From: Geobacillus thermoleovorans
Lineage (GTDB): Bacteria; Bacillota; Bacilli; Bacillales; Anoxybacillaceae
NCBI RefSeq assembly: GCF_001610955.1
Contig: NZ_CP014335.1
Location: forward strand, 661,001-725,000
Length of the DNA: 64,000 bases
Direction: 5' to 3'
The notes beneath the pieces were generated by a model. It saw only the letters and a program-made list of their open reading frames with translations, was not told the origin of the DNA and did not search any database. Positions within the stretch are counted from its first letter, which is position 1; each line of letters begins with the position of its first letter. Both the position numbers and the translations under genes were made by a program. This document shows, piece after piece, positions 46,176 to 55,699 of this stretch.

Positions 46176-48291
46176 ACAAACATTAGATCGGCTCGAGGCC
46201 AAAACATACCGCGTGCAAGGACTGACGTGCACAAACTGCGCAGCTAAGTTTGAGCAAAACGTGAAATCCTTGCCCGGCGTGAAAGAGGCGAAAGTGAATT
46301 TCGGCGCCGCCAAGCTCACCGTTTGGGGCGAGGCGACGATTGATGAGCTTGAACAAGCGGGAGCGTTTGAACGCCTGAAAATTCGTGAAGAACGCGAGCG
46401 CACCATCCGGCGGGAGCCGTTTTGGAAGAAGAAAGAGAACAGGAACGTCCTTGTCTCTGCTGTATTGCTTCTGATTGGCATTGCGGCCGATGCGGCGGAC
46501 AAGGGGATGCTGGCGATTGCGATGTATTTGGCGGCGATCGTGATCGGCGGCTACTCCCTGTTCTGGACGGGGCTCCGGAATCTGGCCCGCTGGCAGTTTG
46601 ATATGAAAACATTAATGACGATCGCTATTCTCGGTGCGGCGGCGATCGGCGAATGGCAAGAGGGAGCAGTCGTTGTCATTTTATTTGCCATCAGCGAAGC
46701 GCTCGAGAGCTACTCGATGGATCGAGCACGGCGGTCGATCGCCTCGTTGATGGAGATGGCGCCCGCTGCAGCGACGATTCGGCGCGGTGCGGAGGAGGTG
46801 ACCGTTCCGGTCGAAGACGTTCGCGTCGGGGATGTCATGATCGTCAAGCCGGGTGGAAAAATCGCTTTGGACGGCATTGTCATAAGCGGCGCCTCCACAG
46901 TGAATGAAGCGGCGATCACCGGCGAAAGTCTGCCGGTGGAAAAAGCAGTGGGGGATGCAGTGTTTGCCGGGACGCTGAATGGAGAAGGATTCCTCGAAGT
47001 TGAAGTGACAAAGCGGGCGGATGAAACGACATTGGCGAAAATGATTGATCTTGTAGAAGAGGCGCAAGCGGAGCGGGCGCCGTCGCAAGCGTTCGTCGAC
47101 CGGTTTGCTCGCTATTATACGCCGTTTATTATCGTGACCGCGCTTCTGATCGCCATCGTTCCGCCGCTCGTGATGGGCGGGGAGTGGCTTGATTGGATTT
47201 ACCGCGGTCTTGCCGTTCTTGTCATCGGCTGCCCGTGCGCGCTCGTCATCTCCACCCCGGTGGCGATTGTGACGGCCATCGGAAACGCGGCTCGGCGCGG
47301 CGTGCTCATCAAAGGCGGCGTGCATCTCGAACAAATCGGCCGGCTGCGTGCCGTTGCCTTTGATAAAACCGGGACGTTGACGAAAGGGAAACCAGCCGTG
47401 ACCGATGTCGTCGTGTATGAAGGAACACGTGAGCAGCTGTTGGCCATCGCCGCCGCCATCGAAAAACGGTCGCAGCACCCTTTGGCTTCTGCCATCGTCC
47501 GCAAAGCGGAAGAAGAGGGAGCACCGTTTCTTGATGTGGCCGTCGAGGAGTTTCAATCGCTCACCGGCCAAGGAGTGAAGGCGGTGATTGCGGGGAACAC
47601 GTACTATATCGGCAGCCCCGCTTTGTTTACCAGTTGGATCGGGAAGTTGCCCGATGAAGCGGAAAAGCAAATCTCTGCCTTTCGGGACGAAGGAAAAACC
47701 GTGATGGCCGTCGGCACGGCCGATCGGCTGTTGGGGCTTGTCGCCGCGGCCGATCAACTGCGGCCGTCCGCCCCGGAAACGGTTGCCGCGCTGCGGCGCC
47801 TTGGGGTGGCGGAAGTGGTGATGGTGACGGGCGACCACGAGCAAACCGCACAGGCCATCGGCCGTCAAGCGGGCGTATCCGATATTCGCGCCGAGCTCCT
47901 TCCGGAACAGAAGCTGGCGGCGATCCGCGAGCTGAAAGAACGTTGCGGCATGACCGCCATGGTCGGCGACGGGGTGAATGACGCCCCTGCCTTGGCCGCG
48001 GCCGATATTGGTGTGGCGATGGGCGGGGCGGGGACGGATGCCGCCTTGGAAACAGCCGATGTTGTGCTCATGGCCGACGATTTGCGCCAGCTGCCGTACA
48101 CCGTCCACCTTGGGCGCCGAACGCTTGCCGTCATCCGGCAAAACATCGCCGTCGCCTTAGGGCTTAAAGTGCTGGCACTCGTGGCCGCCGTCCCGGGCTG
48201 GCTCACCCTTTGGCTCGCGGTGTTCGCCGATATGGGCGCGACGCTGCTAGTGACACTCAACAGCATGCGCCTGCTGCGGGTGAAGGAATGA
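46165..48291 (+). CDS. cadA: Cadmium/zinc-exporting P1B-type ATPase
   Basis: 708 residues. N-terminal metal domain with GLTCTNCA, actuator TGES, transmembrane metal site CPC (GCPCALVIS), phosphorylation motif DKTGT, SQHPLA, and hinge GDGVNDAPAL. Expels Cd2+, Zn2+ or Co2+ from the cytoplasm. GTG at 46165 inside the end of cadC, with AGAGGGGGA upstream. Controlled by CadC. Confidence 0.95.
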   Translation: MGNEQTLDRLEAKTYRVQGLTCTNCAAKFEQNVKSLPGVKEAKVNFGAAKLTVWGEATIDELEQAGAFERLKIREERERTIRREPFWKKKENRNVLVSAVLLLIGIAADAADKGMLAIAMYLAAIVIGGYSLFWTGLRNLARWQFDMKTLMTIAILGAAAIGEWQEGAVVVILFAISEALESYSMDRARRSIASLMEMAPAAATIRRGAEEVTVPVEDVRVGDVMIVKPGGKIALDGIVISGASTVNEAAITGESLPVEKAVGDAVFAGTLNGEGFLEVEVTKRADETTLAKMIDLVEEAQAERAPSQAFVDRFARYYTPFIIVTALLIAIVPPLVMGGEWLDWIYRGLAVLVIGCPCALVISTPVAIVTAIGNAARRGVLIKGGVHLEQIGRLRAVAFDKTGTLTKGKPAVTDVVVYEGTREQLLAIAAAIEKRSQHPLASAIVRKAEEEGAPFLDVAVEEFQSLTGQGVKAVIAGNTYYIGSPALFTSWIGKLPDEAEKQISAFRDEGKTVMAVGTADRLLGLVAAADQLRPSAPETVAALRRLGVAEVVMVTGDHEQTAQAIGRQAGVSDIRAELLPEQKLAAIRELKERCGMTAMVGDGVNDAPALAAADIGVAMGGAGTDAALETADVVLMADDLRQLPYTVHLGRRTLAVIRQNIAVALGLKVLALVAAVPGWLTLWLAVFADMGATLLVTLNSMRLLRVKE

Positions 48292-48528
48292 GACGGGGCT
48301 GCGGGCAGCGAGGAACAGACCGTTTCGATGCATCGTCCAACTTAGAAGGAGTGCATTTGCCCTCTCTCATGAAATAAGTGGAAAATATGGATGTCTTCTG
48401 ACGATGGGAGATGGTATAATGAAGAGGAAAACATCACAGCTGATCAGGTTGAACATTTGGGGATAGCGGCTGTTGGATGGAAACATCGTTTTGGCCTGCT
48501 CATGAAAATCGTGGGGAAGAGGGGCGGC

Positions 48529-48774
48529 ATGAAGGGCTCTCGAGAAGAAGAGAGGCATGAAACGCAACGGATAGAAGAGGTTCAACGGGTGGACGACCGG
48601 GTGTTTTCGCCGACCGAAGAGTTGGATCGGATCGCTGCGGGAGGGGCGATGAAGCGGGAAGCCCTCGATTGGCGAGGATTTCCCCGGTGGATTCGATATG
48701 TCGGATACATCGCCTTCGCCTTTTTTGTCATCGTTCCTTTGATGGCATGGTTGTGGAACGTGTTGCTTGAATAG
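48529..48774 (+). CDS. Small membrane-anchored protein of unknown function
   Basis: 81 residues: a charged N-terminal half (REEERHETQRIEEVQRVDD) and a C-terminal membrane helix (IRYVGYIAFAFFVIVPLMAW). ATG at 48529 after GAGGGGCGG. A longer frame from 48391 lacks a ribosome site. Function not recognised. Confidence 0.6.
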   Translation: MKGSREEERHETQRIEEVQRVDDRVFSPTEELDRIAAGGAMKREALDWRGFPRWIRYVGYIAFAFFVIVPLMAWLWNVLLE

Positions 48775-48820
48775 CCGATCAAACGCCAACCGGAGGCGGG
48801 TCTCATGGAGGAGAAAAACA

Positions 48821-48857
48821 AACGACACGGAAATGCCCGTTGTTCCGTGTCGTTTTG
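48821..48857. terminator. Bidirectional terminator
   Basis: AACGACACGGAA (48821-48832) and TTCCGTGTCGTT (48843-48854) form a perfect 12-bp stem, with TTGTTT after it and AAAAAC before it. Serves the small membrane protein and the convergent second Fic gene. Confidence 0.85.
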
Positions 48858-48871
48858 TTTGCGCTCTGTTG

Positions 48872-49618
48872 TTAATCCTCCATCCCTAAAGCGTACAAGT
48901 AATGGCGCAAGCTTTCTTCGACACATGCGGCGATCAGTTGAATGAACGGAGTGACCTCACCTTTGACGCTCGCTTTTTCCAACGCTTCGTAATACTTCCG
49001 GCGCTGTTCCGGGTTTGCTTTCACAATAGCGGGCGGATAGCCATGCTGCATTAAAATGAAATTCATCATTAAGCGGGCGGTTCGTCCGTTTCCGTCAGCA
49101 AATGGATGAATGTATACGAGCTGAAAATGGAAACGAGCCGCCAGTTCGATTGGATGAAGAGCATGTTGATTCGTTTCATACCAAGAAAACAATTGATTCA
49201 TTTCATCTTGTATATGCAAAAAGTGAGGGGGGGTGTACGAGCTGCCGGAAATGCGCACATTGTATGTTCGATATTTCCCGGCATTTTCATTGTCAATGCT
49301 CTTTAATACTAAATAATGGACCTGTTTCAACACGTGCTCAGTCAAATGTTCTTTGTTTGCGACTAACTCTTCAATAAAGTCAATCGCCTCCGCATGGTTA
49401 ATAGCTTCCAAATGTTCCTTAAGCCGTTTCCCGCCAATGGTAATCCCTTCTTCTATGACTAGCTTTGTTTCCAGCAAGGTTAACGTATTGCCTTCGATGG
49501 CGTTCGAATGGTACGTCCATTCGATCCGAAATGATTCCCGCAAGTTTTTCACCAACCCTGGAGGCAAAGGGCGCAACGCATCCAACCGTTGTTTCAGCTC
49601 GTCGATTTTGGCAAACAT
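48872..49618 (-). CDS. Second Fic-family protein
   Basis: 248 residues. Catalytic loop HPFADGNGRTAR (171-182) and inhibitory helix SNAIEG (38-43), so again a class II enzyme, but without the C-terminal winged helix of the first. ATG at 49618 behind AAGAGGTGAG. A GTG nine bases earlier overlaps the ribosome site. The two Fic proteins share only the motif regions and are not recent duplicates. Confidence 0.88.
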   Translation of the reverse strand: MFAKIDELKQRLDALRPLPPGLVKNLRESFRIEWTYHSNAIEGNTLTLLETKLVIEEGITIGGKRLKEHLEAINHAEAIDFIEELVANKEHLTEHVLKQVHYLVLKSIDNENAGKYRTYNVRISGSSYTPPHFLHIQDEMNQLFSWYETNQHALHPIELAARFHFQLVYIHPFADGNGRTARLMMNFILMQHGYPPAIVKANPEQRRKYYEALEKASVKGEVTPFIQLIAACVEESLRHYLYALGMED

Positions 49619-49811
49619 CGCTCTCACCTCTTGGTATATGATTCGCGGCCTCGATTCGTTTTTCCTTTAAATAGCCAAGCGATGGCTCTCGTTTTTTCTA
49701 TTATGATACAAAAATAAAGGGCGGGGAGTGTTCAGCAGTTGCAGAACAATGAAACAACCGCCCGCCCAACACGGGCGAACGGCGAAAAGGGGATGGAAAA
49801 AGTGGAGTGTT

Positions 49812-50114
49812 TCAAGAAAAATGCCCAAGCTGCCGGAGCGCTTCTTCGCTCATTCGCTCCGGCGTCCATGGCGGGTTCCATGTCACTTGGACGCGCACGT
49901 CACGGATGCCGTCAATGTGCTCAAGCGCCCGTTTGACGCCGCCGGCGATCGAGTCGTGAAGCGGGCAGCCGGGGGTCGTGAGCGTCATCAGGACATTGAT
50001 ATGCCCATCTTCGATTTTTAAGTCATAAATCAACCCTAAATCGACGACGTTAATGCCGAGCTCCGGATCAAGGACCGTTTTCAGCTGTTGAATGGCAAGT
50101 TCGCGGACATCCAT
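49812..50114 (-). CDS. DUF59/SufT-like metal-sulfur cluster protein
   Basis: 100 residues, MIP18/DUF59 fold with conserved DPELGINVVDLGLIYD and the cysteine motif TTPGCPLHD. Members help assemble or repair iron-sulfur clusters. ATG at 50114 after GAGGAGG. Last gene of the run of four starting with DUF2249, so it may repair NO-damaged clusters, which is inference. Confidence 0.85.
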   Translation of the reverse strand: MDVRELAIQQLKTVLDPELGINVVDLGLIYDLKIEDGHINVLMTLTTPGCPLHDSIAGGVKRALEHIDGIRDVRVQVTWNPPWTPERMSEEALRQLGHFS

Positions 50115-50136
50115 CGTTCTTTTCCTCCTCATTCGC

Positions 50137-51387
50137 TTATTTTCGGAAGACCGTTAAAATCGTTCCGGCAAAGGCAACGCTTAATCCAGCCAACAGCACT
50201 TGAGTGATGGCGAACAGCGGCACGCTCGCGACAGCAAGCGCAACGGCCGCCAGCGCGAGGGCGATGAGCCATAGGCGGCATTGGACGGTGACGGCTCGCT
50301 CATTCATCATTTGTTTTAACGTCGGCACGTTTTGTTGGCCGACTTTTTCGCTGTAGCGATGCGTCCACCATAAAAACGGCACGATTTTGAACAAATAGCC
50401 GACGATGCTGAAGAGAATCCAGCCGACAATGAATAGATAAACAATGATGCCAAGCAGCCGTCCGCTGCCGACGACGATGGCGACAAAGGCGGCAACGTGC
50501 AGTCCAAGACCGATGACGATGGCCGAAAGCGAAAAGCGGAACGGGCGGTCAAGCGTTTTTTTCATCCGCTTTTGCAAAATGGCGCGGATATGCCAGGCGA
50601 AAACAATGAATCCGCTCATGAGCAAGGCTGCACCGGCTGCAAGCCATGCGTGGCTTCGCAAGAATAAGCTGGCGAACGCCACCGCAATCCCGCTGATGTA
50701 CAGCGCATAGACGTAACGCGCCGGCCGCAGCGAAAAGCCGTGGGCGAGCGAGAACATCGGCGCCATTTTGTACGAAAAGCCTATGATGAGCAGTGTGAAC
50801 CAGCCGCACAGCCCGAACAGCACATGCAAGCCGAACACCGTTTCATGACTGTTGGCGCCTGTGGCGGCGAAAAAGTGAAAGGCAAGCAGCCCTCCGGCGG
50901 CGCCCGTCAGCAGCAAAAACAACAAGGAAGTCGCGACAAACAGCGTCATGATCGTTTTGTTTTTTTGTTGTTTTAATGTCATCGCCATTTGCCAGACAAA
51001 CAGCACGATGCCGAACAGCAGAAGCAAGCCAGGGAGAAACGCCTGGTTTGGCGTAAACGCTAAACTGGCGGCAAAGGCGACGATGCCGAGAGCGGTGATC
51101 GCAAACTGCCAAAAACCGAGCCGCTCGCTCCAAATCGGCGTCAAAAAGGCGACCGGAACGAGCTGGTACATCGCCCCCATGGCCGTCATCAATGCAAAGC
51201 CAAGCAACGCCAGGTGGGCCGCCGCCCACACGAACGGCAGCCGGAACGCGCCGCTGCTAAGTGAGGGAATCGCTCCAAGCAACATAAGCTGCGACGCGGC
51301 GAACGCCAACACGGCGAACATGATAAACGAGAACGGAAGACGGACGTCTGTTTCCGTCCCCGTGCGAGTAGGAAACACGTTGCTCAT
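50137..51387 (-). CDS. 12-TM membrane protein, NnrS/haem-copper-like
   Basis: 416 residues, about 12 predicted helices. Histidines lie at helix ends (FVWAAAHLALLG, FGLHVLFGLCGW, WWTHRYSEK), which recalls the metal-binding NnrS or oxidase subunit I families, but full ligand sets were not confirmed by eye. Overlaps the upstream DUF2249 gene by 4 bp. Sits in an NO-responsive-looking operon, so a role in NO metabolism is plausible but not shown. Confidence 0.75.
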   Translation of the reverse strand: MSNVFPTRTGTETDVRLPFSFIMFAVLAFAASQLMLLGAIPSLSSGAFRLPFVWAAAHLALLGFALMTAMGAMYQLVPVAFLTPIWSERLGFWQFAITALGIVAFAASLAFTPNQAFLPGLLLLFGIVLFVWQMAMTLKQQKNKTIMTLFVATSLLFLLLTGAAGGLLAFHFFAATGANSHETVFGLHVLFGLCGWFTLLIIGFSYKMAPMFSLAHGFSLRPARYVYALYISGIAVAFASLFLRSHAWLAAGAALLMSGFIVFAWHIRAILQKRMKKTLDRPFRFSLSAIVIGLGLHVAAFVAIVVGSGRLLGIIVYLFIVGWILFSIVGYLFKIVPFLWWTHRYSEKVGQQNVPTLKQMMNERAVTVQCRLWLIALALAAVALAVASVPLFAITQVLLAGLSVAFAGTILTVFRK

Positions 51388-51593
51388 CCTTTCGTAATGC
51401 GGATTTCAAAACTGCCGTCTTCGCGTGCGACCGTCTCGTGCCGGTAGCCAAGCTCGTCAAGCTGCTCGTACAAAAACATCGGGCGGCGATCGTTAATGAT
51501 CGTCAGCGTCTCCCCAGGATTCAGCTTAGCGAGGGCAGCGAGCGTCCGCATCATTGGCTGCGGCGGCTCGAGTCCGCGGTTATCGAGGATCAT
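51384..51593 (-). CDS. DUF2249 protein
   Basis: 69 residues with the TusA-like DUF2249 fold (LDNRGLEPPQPMMRTLAAL, GETLTIINDRRPMFLYEQL). No cysteine thiol of TusA is present. Found beside NO-reductase genes in many bacteria, function unknown. Second of the run after the 77-residue DUF2249 gene. Confidence 0.85.
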   Translation of the reverse strand: MILDNRGLEPPQPMMRTLAALAKLNPGETLTIINDRRPMFLYEQLDELGYRHETVAREDGSFEIRITKG

Positions 51594-51596
51594 CGG

Positions 51597-51830
51597 TCAT
51601 CCCCCCTGTTTGACAAACGTTACTCTCCAATGTTTTTTCTCGATTTGTTCGGCCTCGTACGTAAATCCTTTCGCTTTCATAATCGGAAACAACGGCAGCG
51701 GCTTGAACGGGGCGTGTAAAATGAACGTATCGCCCGGCTGCAGCGGCTTGATGGCGTTCATAATTTTTTCAAACGGCTCACGTTTCTGCCGCAAATCTTC
51801 GCGCACATCGAGTTCAATCGTCACACCCAT
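51597..51830 (-). CDS. DUF2249 protein
   Basis: 77 residues: VTIELDVREDLRQKREPF, then GDTFILHAPFKPLPLFPIM. ATG at 51830 after AAGGAGGG. The upstream ATGs lie in the promoter. First gene of the minus-strand operon (two DUF2249, the 12-TM protein and DUF59). Confidence 0.85.
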   Translation of the reverse strand: MGVTIELDVREDLRQKREPFEKIMNAIKPLQPGDTFILHAPFKPLPLFPIMKAKGFTYEAEQIEKKHWRVTFVKQGG

Positions 51831-51855
51831 GCGCTTTCCCTCCTTTTTGACTATC

Positions 51856-51898
51856 ATGATAATCATTTTCACTGTGGAATGTTGTGATATAGCTCACA
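51856..51898 (-). promoter_or_regulatory. Crp/Fnr-type site and -10 box of the DUF2249 operon
   Basis: TGTGATATAGCTCACA (51883-51898) is a perfect TGTGA-N6-TCACA site. On the minus strand a TATCAT box spans 51861-51856, giving a start near 51849. The site centre (51890.5) is then at -41.5, as for a class II activator. Confidence 0.85.
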
Positions 51899-52067
51899 TC
51901 TTTCGGCCGAAACATGACATATTCCACTTTGGAAAAAAGGTTTCGTTTTCGTTTGAAAGGGCGGAATAGCATGTTCCAGAAAGATGGGCTTGCCGAAATG
52001 TTTGAAAGGAAACCCCATCAGCTCCATTGCGCATCCCGACCGGTGCCGGACGATGGGGAAAAAGGAG

Positions 52068-52760
52068 TTAGAAAAAGATTTCTTGTTCGAGCCCTTCGCG
52101 GTCAATCAAATAAAAGCCGTGTTCGTCGACGTCAATCAGCCCTTTCCGTTTCAGTTGGCTCAACGTGCGGCTCACCGTTTCCCGGGCGGTGCCGATCATG
52201 TTGGCCAGCTCGCGGTTTGTCACATGGGCGGTGAGACGGTGCCACTTCCCTTGTTTGACGGCGTTCGTGCGCGTCAGCCGCAACAAAAGCAACACGATTT
52301 GTTCGTACGTATTATGGAGCACTTGCGCTTCGAGCCGGTTTTGCAAGTCGACGATTTTTTCGCCCATGACGCGAAACAGTTTTATGCAAAGTTCAGGGCT
52401 CGCCATCAGCACTTGTTCGAAATCGTGGATCGGGATCGCGATCAATGTCGCTTCCTCGACCACTTCGGCGTGGGCCGGATAGGTGCCTTTTAAGAAAAAG
52501 CCGGCATGCGGAAACATTTCTCCCGTCTGCAAAATCGAAACGATTTGTTCTTTCCCGCTGAAGTCCGTTTTATAAATTTTTACCGTGCCGGAATGAATGA
52601 AATAGACTCGCTCGAGCGGGTCGCCTTGCATAAAGACAAACGTCCGCGGCTTGTAAACGCGCACGTGGGAAATGGCAACCAGCGAATCAAGCTCGTAATC
52701 GGACAGTTCACGAAACAACGGAACAGCTTTTAAGCGGTCTTTCATCCAATGGTTCGCCAT
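52068..52760 (-). CDS. Crp/Fnr-family transcription regulator
   Basis: 230 residues: cyclic-nucleotide-type beta-barrel (15-125), long dimer helix, and winged helix TNRELANMIGTARETVSRTL that recognises TGTGA-type sites. Only one cysteine (in SPELCIKLF), so no Fnr iron-sulfur cluster. It more likely senses NO or redox in the manner of Dnr/NnrR regulators. ATG after AAAGGAGAG. Its own promoter carries a matching site at -41.5. Divergent from norB. Confidence 0.9.
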   Translation of the reverse strand: MANHWMKDRLKAVPLFRELSDYELDSLVAISHVRVYKPRTFVFMQGDPLERVYFIHSGTVKIYKTDFSGKEQIVSILQTGEMFPHAGFFLKGTYPAHAEVVEEATLIAIPIHDFEQVLMASPELCIKLFRVMGEKIVDLQNRLEAQVLHNTYEQIVLLLLRLTRTNAVKQGKWHRLTAHVTNRELANMIGTARETVSRTLSQLKRKGLIDVDEHGFYLIDREGLEQEIFF

Positions 52761-52865
52761 GGCGTTCTCTCCTTTGGAAATGTGACAAAAGTGTGGCGGC
52801 TGTCAACAGAGCATCGATGCTTTTCTCTTTTTGAACATCCGCGCCGTTTGGCCTTTTCTGCCTTC

Positions 52866-52959
52866 ATTGTATACATTCTCACGCCATAAAGCTGTGATAT
52901 AAATCATAACGGACATTTGCCCCGGCTCACAAACCGCCGAACGATCAGCGCGCTACAAT
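52866..52959. promoter_or_regulatory. Divergent regulator/norB control region
   Basis: TGTGATATAAATCATA (52893-52908) is centred exactly at -41.5 for the regulator promoter, whose -10 box TACAAT is read on the minus strand at 52871-52866. For norB, TACAAT (52954-52959) implies a start near 52965-52966. A weaker half-conserved site TTTGCCCCGGCTCACA (52916-52931) sits near -42 and the strong site near -65. The two site centres are 23 bp apart, about two helical turns. Confidence 0.75.
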
Positions 52960-52992
52960 GGGGGCGAACAAACGAGAAGGAGGTTGGCTCAT

Positions 52993-55356
52993 ATGGAAGT
53001 TCATCGATCCGTTCGCCCCAACATGCGGCCGGGGCGGCAAACGACCAACAGTTTTCTCAAATCGATTCTCATTTTCACTATTGTGATCAGCTTTACCGTC
53101 CTGCTTGTCGGCGGATATTGGATTTTTAAAGAAATGGCGCCGAGGCCGAAGGAAGTGCGCAGTGAAGACGGCCAAGTGTTGATGACGAAAGAAACGATCA
53201 TCGGCGGGCAGGCCGTCTTCCAAAAATACGGGCTGATGGATTACGGAACCGTGCTTGGGCATGGGTCGTATATGGGGCCGGACTATACGGCGGAAGCGTT
53301 GAAAATTTATACGGAAGGCATGCAAGATTACAAAGCAAAAGAGCGGTATCACAAACCGTTTGCCGATTTAACCGCCGATGAGAAAACGATCATCCGCGAA
53401 CAAGTCATCAAGGAAATGCGAAAAAATCGCTACAACCCGGTTACGGATGTTCTCGTCCTGACAGATGCGCAAGTATACGGGTTGGAAAAAGTGCGCGACT
53501 ATTACCGCGACGTGTTCACCAATGGCGATGGTTGGGGATTGAAAAAAGGATTGATCAAAGAAAGCGACATGCCAAAATCAGGCCGTGCTTGGGTCGCGGA
53601 CGGCGACCAAATCAAGCAAATTGCCGACTTTTTCTTCTGGACCGCTTGGCTGTCAAGCACGCCAAGACTTGGCGACCACATCACCTATACGAACAACTGG
53701 CCGTACTATGAGGACGCCGGCAATACGATGTCGTTTTCCGCGGTATGGTGGAGCGGCGCGAGCGTCACGATTTTGATTTTGTTCATCGGGATCATTTTGT
53801 ATGTGTTCCACCGCTATCAGTTAAGCATGCAAGAAGCGTATGCAGAAGGGAAGTTTCCAGTCATCGATTTGCGGCGGCAGCCGCTGACTCCGTCGCAAGT
53901 GAAAGCGGGCAAATATTTCGTCGTTGTATCGGCGCTCTTTTTCGTCCAAACGATGTTCGGGGCGCTGCTCGCCCACTACTATACGGAACCGGACAGCTTC
54001 TTTGGCATCAAATGGATCCATGACCTATTGCCGTTTAACATCGCCAAAGGGTATCATTTGCAGCTGGCGATTTTTTGGATTGCCACCGCTTGGCTTGGTA
54101 TGGGGATTTTCATCGCCCCGCTTGTCGGCGGGCAAGAGCCGAAAAAGCAAGGGCTGCTCGTCGATCTGCTCTTTTGGGCGCTTGTCGTCCTTGTCGCCGG
54201 CAGCATGATCGGCCAATGGCTCGGCGTCAACGGCTATTTAGGAAACGAATGGTTCCTGTTTGGCCACCAAGGTTGGGAATACATTGAGCTAGGCCGCGTT
54301 TGGCAAATCATTTTAGTCGTGGGCATGCTGCTTTGGCTGGTCATCGTCTTCCGCGGCGTCAAACGCGGGCTGAAGCAAGAAAGCGACAAAGGCGGGCTCA
54401 TCCACTTGCTGTTTTATTCGGCCATCGCCGTTCCGTTCTTTTACATCTTCGCGTTCTTTATCGAGCCGGATACGAACTTTACGATGGCTGACTTCTGGCG
54501 CTGGTGGATCATCCACTTGTGGGTGGAAGGCATTTTTGAAGTGTTCGCCGTTGTTGTCATCGGGTTCTTGCTCGTTCAATTGCGGCTCGTAACGAAAAAA
54601 TCGACGGTCCGGGCTCTCTATTTTCAATTTACGATTTTACTAGGGAGCGGTGTGATCGGCATCGGCCACCACTATTACTACAACGGTTCACCGGAAATTT
54701 GGATCGCCCTTGGCGCGGTGTTCTCGGCGCTCGAAGTGATTCCGCTCACGCTCCTTATTTTGGAAGCGTATGAGCAGTACAAAATGATGCGCGACGGCGG
54801 GGTCAACTTCCCGTACAAGGCCACATTCTGGTTCTTGATTTCAACCGCCATTTGGAATTTGGTCGGCGCTGGCGTGTTCGGTTTCCTCATCAACTTGCCG
54901 GCGGTCAGCTACTTTGAACACGGGCAGTTTTTAACGCCGACCCACGGCCATGCGGCGATGATGGGCGTGTATGGCATGTTTGCGATCGCCGTGCTCCTTT
55001 ACTCGCTGCGCAACATTGTCAAACCAGAGGCGTGGAATGACAAATGGCTGAAGTTCTCATGCTGGATGTTAAACATTGGATTGGCCGGCATGATCGCCAT
55101 CACGCTGCTTCCGGTCGGGATTTTGCAAATTAAGGAAGCGTTTGTCAATGGCTATTGGGCGTCGCGTTCACCTTCGTTCTTACAACAAGATATCGTCCAA
55201 AACTTGCTGCTTGTCCGCTTTGTTCCGGATACGATCTTTTTGATCGGCGTCGTCGCGTTGCTTGTTTTCGCCATCAAGGTGCTGTTCCATTTGCGCAAGC
55301 CAACGCACGGCGAAGGGGAAGAGCTGCCGGTGGCGAATTTGGCGGAGGAAGAATAA
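52993..55356 (+). CDS. norB: Quinol-dependent nitric oxide reductase
   Basis: 787 residues, one polypeptide with an N-terminal cytochrome-c-like periplasmic domain lacking haem c, and about 14 membrane helices. The histidine-rich catalytic core shows NIAKGYHLQLAIFW, RWWIIHLWVEG, GIGHHYYYNG and THGHAAMMGVYG. Reduces NO to N2O with menaquinol, as known for the G. stearothermophilus enzyme. ATG at 52993 is 9 bases after AAGGAGG. A TTG nine bases earlier abuts it. No nitrite reductase gene is in the window, so NO detoxification is possible. Confidence 0.96.
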   Translation: MEVHRSVRPNMRPGRQTTNSFLKSILIFTIVISFTVLLVGGYWIFKEMAPRPKEVRSEDGQVLMTKETIIGGQAVFQKYGLMDYGTVLGHGSYMGPDYTAEALKIYTEGMQDYKAKERYHKPFADLTADEKTIIREQVIKEMRKNRYNPVTDVLVLTDAQVYGLEKVRDYYRDVFTNGDGWGLKKGLIKESDMPKSGRAWVADGDQIKQIADFFFWTAWLSSTPRLGDHITYTNNWPYYEDAGNTMSFSAVWWSGASVTILILFIGIILYVFHRYQLSMQEAYAEGKFPVIDLRRQPLTPSQVKAGKYFVVVSALFFVQTMFGALLAHYYTEPDSFFGIKWIHDLLPFNIAKGYHLQLAIFWIATAWLGMGIFIAPLVGGQEPKKQGLLVDLLFWALVVLVAGSMIGQWLGVNGYLGNEWFLFGHQGWEYIELGRVWQIILVVGMLLWLVIVFRGVKRGLKQESDKGGLIHLLFYSAIAVPFFYIFAFFIEPDTNFTMADFWRWWIIHLWVEGIFEVFAVVVIGFLLVQLRLVTKKSTVRALYFQFTILLGSGVIGIGHHYYYNGSPEIWIALGAVFSALEVIPLTLLILEAYEQYKMMRDGGVNFPYKATFWFLISTAIWNLVGAGVFGFLINLPAVSYFEHGQFLTPTHGHAAMMGVYGMFAIAVLLYSLRNIVKPEAWNDKWLKFSCWMLNIGLAGMIAITLLPVGILQIKEAFVNGYWASRSPSFLQQDIVQNLLLVRFVPDTIFLIGVVALLVFAIKVLFHLRKPTHGEGEELPVANLAEEE

Positions 55357-55495
55357 CCAAAACGGGGCTGACCCAAAACGCGAATGCGTTTTGGGATTAG
55401 CCCGTTTTTACACGAAATATAGAAGAGAATCGTTCGTTTTCTGGCAGAATAGAGTCACCATAAACCACTATCACCGAAAAAGGAGCGATTCTTTT

Positions 55496-55699
55496 ATGAC
55501 ACATCATCATATTTTTGAAGAGTGTACCGTGGATCACCTCACGTTGCCAAGCGATATCATTCCATTGGATCATATGGCTCATGTAGTTTACGAAATCGCC
55601 AAGCGCATTCCGATGGAGACGTTTCTTCCTTACTATAAAAGGCGGCCACACCTAAGAAAGGTAGGGAGGGATGCTCTCTCCTTGCTTATGGTGCCTTAA
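55496..55699 (+). pseudogene. Transposase N-terminal fragment
   Basis: 67 residues beginning MTHHHIFEECTVDHLTLP and continuing IPLDHMAHVVYEIAKRIPME, like the start of IS1182/IS1634-type transposases. It is broken after about residue 49, where the frame runs into unrelated sequence and stops. ATG preceded by AAAAGGAGCG. Not functional. Confidence 0.75.

Noticed and set aside
46681..48141. Long minus-strand frame opposite cadA (486 residues)
   Set aside because: Shadow of cadA in high-GC DNA. His/Arg-rich nonsense composition, no family features.
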